Assembly (NCBI GenBank): GCA_018895795.1
Contig: JAHINZ010000058.1
Span: 1-11,053 of the forward strand
Source of the DNA: Alphaproteobacteria bacterium
Lineage (GTDB): Bacteria > Pseudomonadota > Alphaproteobacteria > Caulobacterales > Caulobacteraceae
Length of the DNA stretch: 11,053 bases
Reading direction: 5' to 3'
Of this stretch, positions 5,321-11,053 are shown one piece after another. The translations under genes were made by a program, and so were the position numbers. The stretch's first letter is position 1; every line of letters starts with the position of its first letter. The notes under the pieces are model-generated. The model had not been told where the DNA came from and did not search any database. It saw only the letters and a program-made list of their open reading frames with translations.

Positions 5321-8300
5321 ATGAAGTTTACCAGAAAGCTGGCCGCGAGCGCGGCCTTGGGCGCGCTCGCCCTGGCCATGTCGGCGCCGGCCGCGATCGC
5401 CCAACAAACGACCGCCGCCGTGCGCGGCCAGGCCGTCGATGACAATGGCGCGCCGCTCGCGGACGTCACCGTCACCGTCACCCACGGACCCAGCGGCACC
5501 AGCCAGATCACCCAGACGACCGAAGCCGGCGCGTTCGACGTGCGCGGCCTGCGGGTCGGCGGTCCCTACAAGATCACGGCCACCCGCCAGGGCTACAGCG
5601 CCCAGACGCTGGACGGCCTGTTCCTCAATGTCGGCGACGCGCAGCGCGTCAAGCTGGCCCTGGTGCCCGAAGGCCAGGTGTCGGAAGTGACCGTCACCGC
5701 CGCCAAGGCGGCCACCACCAGCCAATTGGCCAATGTCGGCTCGCGCACCACCCTGCAGCGCGCGGAAATCGAAGCCGTGGTCTCGGTCAAGCGCGACATC
5801 CGCGATATCGGCCGCCGCGATCCGCTGGCCACGCTGGACTTCGTCAACCGCAGCACCGGTCCGTCGGGCGGACTCTATATCGCCGGCTCGGCGCCGCGCG
5901 CCAACCGCATCACCATCGACGGCGTGCGCTCGCAAGACAGCTACGGCCTCAACACCGGCGGCCTGTCGACCAACCGTGGCCCGATCTCGTTCGAAGCGCT
6001 TGAGCAGATGTCGGTCACGGCCGTGCCGTTCGACGTCGAGGACGGCGACTTCACCGGCGGCGCCCTGAACCTGATCATGCGGTCGGGCGGCAACCAGTTC
6101 CACGGCTCTCTGTTCGACAACTATCGGACGACGCGTCTCGTCGGCAATCAAGTGCCCAATGTCGGCTTCGTCGGCAACGACGTCACCCAGGCTCCGCTGA
6201 CCGGCTACAGAAAGATCAAGAACAAGATCCACGAGAGCAATTACGGCTTCTTCCTCTCGGGCCCGATCATCCCCGACACCCTGTTCTTCGCGGCCTCGTA
6301 CGAGAAGTTCGCCACCTTCGACACCACCGGCACCGGCCCGCTGGGCGCCGGCTTCGCCAACACCTTCAACAAGATCCCGGGCATTTCGACCGGAACCGGC
6401 GCCAGCCAGACCGACATCGATACGGTGTTGAACAACTGGAAGAGCTATTCGGCCTCGTCGCTGCTGGCCACGGGCACGGTCGCCCTGACCAAGCCGGTTC
6501 TGGATGAGAAGTCGTCGATCAAGATCGACTACAACATCACCGACAACCAGCGCCTGACGGCCACCTACCGCCACGCCTTCAGCTCGGTCTGGAAGCGCAG
6601 CCCCGGCACCACCTCGATCAGCCTCGACAGCAACTGGTACGTTCAGCCGGAAAACGAGGACAACTACGCCCTGCAGCTGAACTCCAAGTGGACGCCTGAG
6701 CTCTCGACCGAGGCCCGCGTCTCGTTCCGCGGTTATCAGCGCGGCCAGTTGCCGCCGGAAGGCCAGGGTTTCGCCAACGTCTCGATCTGCACGGACATAA
6801 CCTCGCTGGGCTCGACCAATTCCTGCTCGTCGGGCGTGCCCTCGATCGGCATCGGCCCCGACCAGTTCCGCCAGGCCAACGTCCTGAAGACCAAGGACAC
6901 TTCGGGGTCGTTCATCGCCAACTACACGGCCTTTGAGAACCACCAGCTGAAGGTCGGCTACCAGTACCGCGGGATGGAGATCTACAACCTGTTCCTGCAG
7001 GCCGCCCGCGGCGTCTACTATTTCGACTCCGTCGCCGACTTCGCGACCGGCAAGGCCAACCAGCTGGCCTATGGCAACTCGCTGACCGGCACGTCCACCG
7101 ACGCCGCCGCCGTGCTGGACTACAAGGTCCACTCGCTGCTGGCTCAGGACACCTGGGATCTGACCGACGCCCTGACCGTCAATTTCGGCGTGCGCTGGGA
7201 TCACTATGCGGCCGACAAGAAGCCGACCCTGAACACCAACTATGTCAACCGCTACGGCTATTCCAACCAGACCACCTATGACGGTCTGGATGTGGTCATG
7301 CCGCGCGTGTCGGCCAAGTACAACGGCGACTGGTTCGAACTGTCGGGCGGCTTTGGCCTGGTTTCGGGCGGCGCGCCCGACGTGTTCCTCGGCAACAGCT
7401 ACGGCGGCACGACCGGCGCCCTGACCAACAGCTTCACGATCCGTCGTCAGGCCGACGGCAGCTATTTCGACAGCGCCACCAGCACCGTGGTCGATTCGGC
7501 CACCGGCGCGGCCCTGCTGAACCTGAACAAGTCCAACCCCAGCTTCATCACCGGCCCAGGCGCGACCGCCAACGCCCTGTTGACCGCAGACAGCGTCAGC
7601 CGTCGCAACGCCTACACCAACTCCCTGGCGCCTGACTTCGAGATGCCTTCGGACTGGAAGACCAACGTCTCCTTCAAGACCACCCAGCTGGGCATCGACT
7701 GGAGCGTCGACGCCGTGGCCAGCTGGTCGAACGTCAATGTCGCCTTCCGCGACGCCCGCGCCCGTCCGCTGACCATCAATGGCGTCCAGCAATACACCCC
7801 CGATGGCCGCATGCGGTATGACGGCCTGGTCATTGCCGGGACCACGCCGGCGGCGGTCAGCGCGGCTCGCGCCGCCCAAGGCCTGCCCGTCTCCGCCAAT
7901 GCCGACCTGGCCAATCTGGGTCTGTTTGGCGACATCCAAGCCTATAATCCCTCGGCCAAGAGCTGGACCCGCACCCTGGCCCTGTCAGGTCGGCGCAACA
8001 TCTTCGGGATCGACACCTGGGCCGCCTACACGTGGCAGTATGGCCATCAGTACGGCGGCATTTCCGAGTTCGGCACCACGGCCGGCGGCAACGGCACCAG
8101 CGGCAACTACTATGCCGACCAGAGCTTCGACCTCGACCCCAACGCCGCGGCCGAGGGCAAGTCGAACAACATGATCCGCAACGCCTACAAGATGAACATG
8201 AGCTACAAGGCCGAGCTCGTGCCCGGCTGGGTGTCGCGCTTCACCCTGTTTGGCGAGCGTCATTCGGGCCGTCCGATCAGCTTCCTGATGAGCGACCCGA

Positions 8301-8860
8301 CCGGCAGCCGGAACCCGACGTTTGGCACGTCGCGCGACGACGCCCTGGCCTATATCCCCAACCTGAACAGCCCGGACGCCGCCAACCCGCTGAAGTTCAC
8401 CGACTCGCGCGGGACGACGGTCTATTTCGATAGCGCCGCCTCGGTCGCCAAGCTCAAGGCCCTGGTGAACCAATTCGACCTGCCGATGGGCAAGATCGTC
8501 CCGCGCGGCTTTGGCAAGAACCCGGATGTCGATCGCTTTGACTTCCAGTACGCCCAGGAAATCCCTGTGCCGATCCAGGGTCACAGCCTGCTGTTCACCG
8601 TGGACATCGCCAATCTGGGCAACCTGCTCAACAAGAAGTGGGGCGTGGTCCAGGAATACAGCAACAGCCGCTCGGGCGGTGTCGTGGTCAACGCCCAATG
8701 CGCCAAGGCGGACGGCACGGTCGCCGGCAACGCCGACGCTACCTGCGCGGCCTATCGCTACAGCTACACCACCGCCAGCCCGACCAGCCTGGCCACCCCG
8801 ACGGTCGACCAGAACGCCAGCCTCTGGTCGGTGGGTCTGGGTCTGAAGTACCGCTTCTAA
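5321..8860 (+). CDS. Oar-like TonB-dependent receptor with N-terminal carboxypeptidase-regulatory-like domain
   Basis: The product has 1179 residues. A signal peptide (1-27, cleavage after AIA) is followed by a carboxypeptidase-regulatory-like beta-sandwich (about 31-115: VRGQAVDDNGAPLADVTV to VKLAL) and a TonB-box-like EVTVTA (122-127). Next comes a plug-like region (about 145-255) containing YIAGSAPRANRITIDGVRSQ and GGALNLIMRSGGNQFHGSLF, then a large barrel ending in SLWSVGLGLKYRF with the terminal Phe recognised by the BAM complex. This layout matches Oar-type receptors. TonB-dependent receptors use inner-membrane TonB-ExbBD energy to move ligands across the outer membrane; the substrate here cannot be read from the sequence. 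Cys490/502 and Cys1127/1142 may form disulfides in surface loops. ATG 5321 is chosen because GAGGGGG (5309-5315) sits 5 bases upstream and the signal peptide starts there; an in-frame TTG at 5222 falls in the promoter. Confidence 0.92.
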   Translation: MKFTRKLAASAALGALALAMSAPAAIAQQTTAAVRGQAVDDNGAPLADVTVTVTHGPSGTSQITQTTEAGAFDVRGLRVGGPYKITATRQGYSAQTLDGLFLNVGDAQRVKLALVPEGQVSEVTVTAAKAATTSQLANVGSRTTLQRAEIEAVVSVKRDIRDIGRRDPLATLDFVNRSTGPSGGLYIAGSAPRANRITIDGVRSQDSYGLNTGGLSTNRGPISFEALEQMSVTAVPFDVEDGDFTGGALNLIMRSGGNQFHGSLFDNYRTTRLVGNQVPNVGFVGNDVTQAPLTGYRKIKNKIHESNYGFFLSGPIIPDTLFFAASYEKFATFDTTGTGPLGAGFANTFNKIPGISTGTGASQTDIDTVLNNWKSYSASSLLATGTVALTKPVLDEKSSIKIDYNITDNQRLTATYRHAFSSVWKRSPGTTSISLDSNWYVQPENEDNYALQLNSKWTPELSTEARVSFRGYQRGQLPPEGQGFANVSICTDITSLGSTNSCSSGVPSIGIGPDQFRQANVLKTKDTSGSFIANYTAFENHQLKVGYQYRGMEIYNLFLQAARGVYYFDSVADFATGKANQLAYGNSLTGTSTDAAAVLDYKVHSLLAQDTWDLTDALTVNFGVRWDHYAADKKPTLNTNYVNRYGYSNQTTYDGLDVVMPRVSAKYNGDWFELSGGFGLVSGGAPDVFLGNSYGGTTGALTNSFTIRRQADGSYFDSATSTVVDSATGAALLNLNKSNPSFITGPGATANALLTADSVSRRNAYTNSLAPDFEMPSDWKTNVSFKTTQLGIDWSVDAVASWSNVNVAFRDARARPLTINGVQQYTPDGRMRYDGLVIAGTTPAAVSAARAAQGLPVSANADLANLGLFGDIQAYNPSAKSWTRTLALSGRRNIFGIDTWAAYTWQYGHQYGGISEFGTTAGGNGTSGNYYADQSFDLDPNAAAEGKSNNMIRNAYKMNMSYKAELVPGWVSRFTLFGERHSGRPISFLMSDPTGSRNPTFGTSRDDALAYIPNLNSPDAANPLKFTDSRGTTVYFDSAASVAKLKALVNQFDLPMGKIVPRGFGKNPDVDRFDFQYAQEIPVPIQGHSLLFTVDIANLGNLLNKKWGVVQEYSNSRSGGVVVNAQCAKADGTVAGNADATCAAYRYSYTTASPTSLATPTVDQNASLWSVGLGLKYRF

Positions 8861-8862
8861 GG

Positions 8863-8918
8863 GCGTCTTTCCGCAAGACGCAAAAGGCCGCCGCCCCGAA
8901 AGGGACGGCGGCCTTTCT
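8863..8918 (+). terminator. Tandem hairpins terminating the TonB-dependent receptor gene
   Basis: A first hairpin GCGTCTT-TCCGC-AAGACGC (8863-8881) follows two bases after the stop codon. A second, longer one pairs AAAGGCCGCCG (8883-8893) plus CCC with GGG plus CGGCGGCCTTT around a GAAA loop, with a short T-tract ending in TTTCT. The second stem starts with the same 16 bases as the typA terminator (AAAAGGCCGCCGCCCC). Confidence 0.85.
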
Positions 8919-8958
8919 GTTGTCCGGCCCCCCGTCGGACCACCCCGGCGCCAGAGGC

Positions 8959-8979
8959 TTAACCAGGAGTTAACATTAA
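8959..8979 (+). promoter_or_regulatory. CtrA box (TTAA-N7-TTAA) with a third TTAA
   Basis: TTAA (8959-8962), seven bases, then TTAA (8970-8973) exactly fits the CtrA consensus, and another TTAA lies at 8976-8979. The box sits about 55 to 75 bases before the start of the GGDEF-EAL gene and just after the receptor terminator, so it should act on that gene. No clear -10 is visible at the spacing expected for CtrA activation, so repression is also possible. Confidence 0.65.
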
Positions 8980-9032
8980 CCCTTGAAGGTCCCGTCGGGG
9001 ATCTCGTCGCCCTGGGCCTACAGGACCGCGCC

Positions 9033-11053
9033 GTGCCCTCAGCCGCCGCAAGTTCCATGATCGAACAGGGTCGGCGCGCCTTGGCGTCCATGCTCCCGGT
9101 GGTGCCCGACGAAATGGCCGGCCGCGTGCGTATGGAGCAACTGGTCAGCATCCTGCGCCTGACGCCCATCATGATGGGCGCCAATATCTTCATCGCCGCT
9201 CTTGTCTGCCTGGCGGGGCTCTCCAGCCCCTATCGCGTTCCACTGACGATCTGGGCGGCGCTCGTCGTCAGCTACGGCCTGCTAGGCCTTCGCGGCTGGC
9301 TCGCCGCGCAGCGCGTCAAGGGCGGTAAGGCCACGGTATCGCAACGCGGGGTCAATCGTCTGGCGCTGCAGGCGGGCCTTCTGGGTTGCCTGTGGGGCGC
9401 TCTGCCCCTGATGTCCATGGCAGAGGGCAGCATGCAGATGCGCATGCTGGTGGCCTCGGTCCTGGCCGGCATGATCGGCTGCGGCGGCTTCGCCATGCTG
9501 ACCCTGCCGACCGCCGCGATCGCCTATTCCACGCCAATGGTCGTCGGCGCGCTCTATGTTCTGCTGAAGAGCGGCGACCCGATCCTGTTCGCCTTGGGCG
9601 GTCTGCTGATCTTCTGCTACCTCGTCGTCAGCCTCTCGTGCCTGCACCACGCCAAGGTCTTCGCCGATCGTCTGGTGGCCGGCGAGGAACTGGAACGCCA
9701 GAAGCAGGTCGTCAGCCTGCTGCTCAGCGATTTCGAGGAAGGCGCCAGCGACTGGCTGTGGGAAGTCGATGAGCTCGGCGACCTGACCTATGTTTCCGAC
9801 CGCATGGCCGTGGCGGCCGGCGGCGACAGAGCGGACCTGTTGGGGCGTCCCCTCTCAGAGCTTTGCGGCACCGTCGCCGAGGGCTCTTCGGCCCCTCCCC
9901 CCTCTCTGACCAAGCTGTTTGGCGACCAGAAGACCTTCCGCGATGTCGTCGTCTCGGTGCCGGTGGGCGCCGAGACCCGTTGGTGGTCGATCAGCGCCAA
10001 GCCGATTCATGACCGAGCGGGCGCCTTCATCGGCTTCCGGGGCGTGGGCGCCGACGTCACCGCCGCGCGGGTCGCCCAGGACCATATTTCGCGCCTGGCC
10101 CATTTCGACGTCCTGACCCAGCTGCCCAACCGCCTGTCGTTCCTGCAGGCGCTCGGCAAGGCCTGGACCGATCACGCTGGCTCTGACACCGGCGCCGAGG
10201 CCCCTGGGGGCTGCGCCGTGCTGTGCCTGGACCTGGACTATTTCAAGGGCGTCAATGACAGCCTGGGCCACCCCGTCGGCGACGCCCTGCTGATCGAGGT
10301 CGCCCAGCGCCTGCGCCACGGCGTGGGCGACGCCGGCTTCGTGGCGCGCCTGGGCGGCGACGAATTCGCCGTGGTCGTCGCGCCCGCGCCGTCGCCCGCG
10401 ACCTTGGGCGAACTGTCGCGCGCCATCGTCGAGAGCCTGTCGCAGCCCTACCAGATCAAGGGTCACACCGTCCTGATCGGCGCCAGTATCGGCATCGCCA
10501 TCGCGCCCGTCGACGCCGCCGACCCCGACAGCCTGCTCAAGCACGCCGACCTGGCCCTGTATCGCGCCAAGGGCGACGGCCGCGGCGCCTATCGGTTCTT
10601 CGAGGTGTCGATGGACATCTGGGCCCAGGAGCGTCGCGCCCTCGAGATGGATCTGCGCGCCGCCCTCAAGAACGATGAATTGCGAGTCTTCTTCCAGCCT
10701 TTGATCGGGTGCCGCGAACACGACATTACCGGGTTCGAGGCGTTGCTGCGCTGGCAGCACCCGCGCCGCGGCCTGGTGCCGCCCAACGACTTCATCGACT
10801 GCGCCGAGCAATGGGGCCTGATCGGCAAGATCGGCGAATGGGTGCTGAACGAGGCCTGCCAGCAAGCGGCCGCCTGGCCCGCGCCGATGACCGTGGCCGT
10901 GAACCTGTCGCCCAACCAGTTCGCCTCGGGCGAGCTGGTCGGTCAGGTCGAATATGCGCTCAAGACCTCGGGCCTGGACCCGTCGCGCCTGGAGCTCGAA
11001 ATCACCGAGGGCCTGTTGCTGAACGATACAGCCAGGACCATGGAACAGCTGAC
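9033..11053 (+). CDS. Membrane PAS-GGDEF-EAL cyclic-di-GMP enzyme (runs off the right edge)
   Basis: The first 673 residues are visible. Six hydrophobic segments (about 43-63, 69-88, 110-130, 136-156, 159-178 and 183-203) form a membrane sensor region. A short helical linker leads to a PAS-like domain (about 230-345, DWLWEVDELGDLTYVSDRMA). A GGDEF domain begins at LAHFDVLTQLPNR (about 355) and has an intact GGDEF (441-445), so diguanylate cyclase activity is possible. The EAL domain starts near 540 with FEALLRW (EAL 569-571), NLSPNQF and ELEITEGL, so the visible phosphodiesterase motifs are also intact; the rest lies outside. The RxxD inhibitory site expected just before GGDEF is absent (GDAG there). 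GTG 9033 is preferred because AGGA lies 7 bases upstream; ATG 9057 is the alternative. Net activity cannot be told from the sequence. The CtrA box upstream suggests cell-cycle control. Confidence 0.92.
   Translation, partial: MPSAAASSMIEQGRRALASMLPVVPDEMAGRVRMEQLVSILRLTPIMMGANIFIAALVCLAGLSSPYRVPLTIWAALVVSYGLLGLRGWLAAQRVKGGKATVSQRGVNRLALQAGLLGCLWGALPLMSMAEGSMQMRMLVASVLAGMIGCGGFAMLTLPTAAIAYSTPMVVGALYVLLKSGDPILFALGGLLIFCYLVVSLSCLHHAKVFADRLVAGEELERQKQVVSLLLSDFEEGASDWLWEVDELGDLTYVSDRMAVAAGGDRADLLGRPLSELCGTVAEGSSAPPPSLTKLFGDQKTFRDVVVSVPVGAETRWWSISAKPIHDRAGAFIGFRGVGADVTAARVAQDHISRLAHFDVLTQLPNRLSFLQALGKAWTDHAGSDTGAEAPGGCAVLCLDLDYFKGVNDSLGHPVGDALLIEVAQRLRHGVGDAGFVARLGGDEFAVVVAPAPSPATLGELSRAIVESLSQPYQIKGHTVLIGASIGIAIAPVDAADPDSLLKHADLALYRAKGDGRGAYRFFEVSMDIWAQERRALEMDLRAALKNDELRVFFQPLIGCREHDITGFEALLRWQHPRRGLVPPNDFIDCAEQWGLIGKIGEWVLNEACQQAAAWPAPMTVAVNLSPNQFASGELVGQVEYALKTSGLDPSRLELEITEGLLLNDTARTMEQL

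Noticed and set aside
5276..7939. Very long minus-strand open frame (887 codons) opposite the receptor gene
   Set aside because: It is a codon-bias shadow: repetitive Gly/Val/Arg-rich composition with no domain or ribosome site, and the plus strand has a complete receptor.
7985..9193. Minus-strand open frame of 402 codons spanning the receptor end and its terminator
   Set aside because: It crosses a strong terminator, the CtrA box and the start of the next gene, and shows no domain.

Overview
The window looks like chromosomal DNA from Caulobacter or a close relative (Caulobacteraceae, Alphaproteobacteria). The genes have very GC-rich third codon positions. A 118-residue protein matches CpdR, a cell-cycle protein typical of this group. 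There is a perfect CtrA-type box (TTAA-N7-TTAA), several GANTC sites, an Oar-like TonB-dependent receptor and a composite GGDEF-EAL protein. From memory, C. crescentus also carries cpdR close to a GGDEF-EAL gene, so this gene order may be conserved, but I could not check that.

Layout from left to right. (1) On the minus strand, at the left edge, is the N-terminal part of an OmpA-family outer-membrane protein, cut by the window. (2) After a 312-base gap, also on the minus strand, are a tRNA-Val(GAC) gene with its own promoter and then cpdR. (3) A 151-bp divergent intergenic region separates cpdR from a plus-strand N-formylglutamate amidohydrolase family gene; it contains a 12-bp direct repeat with a 21-bp period. 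(4) A 536-bp gap before typA holds the most interesting item: a probable small RNA on the minus strand (about 2914 down to 2833) with a well-spaced sigma-70-type promoter, three stems, a single-stranded CCUCCC segment and a strong intrinsic terminator. Next to it is an AT-rich island (45% GC over 2941-3120, counted by hand). (5) On the plus strand, typA/bipA (ribosome-associated GTPase), a large TonB-dependent receptor and a membrane PAS-GGDEF-EAL protein (cut by the right edge) follow. The first two each end in a strong intrinsic terminator, so all three are probably transcribed separately.

How the genes may work together: most are independent housekeeping or envelope genes. The regulatory link is between cpdR and the GGDEF-EAL gene. 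CpdR primes ClpXP for cell-cycle proteolysis, including removal of CtrA, while the cyclic-di-GMP gene about 7 kb away has a CtrA box just upstream of its start. The two may therefore be coupled through CtrA and cyclic-di-GMP, which is inference. I see no insertion sequence, prophage, CRISPR array or other mobile element.
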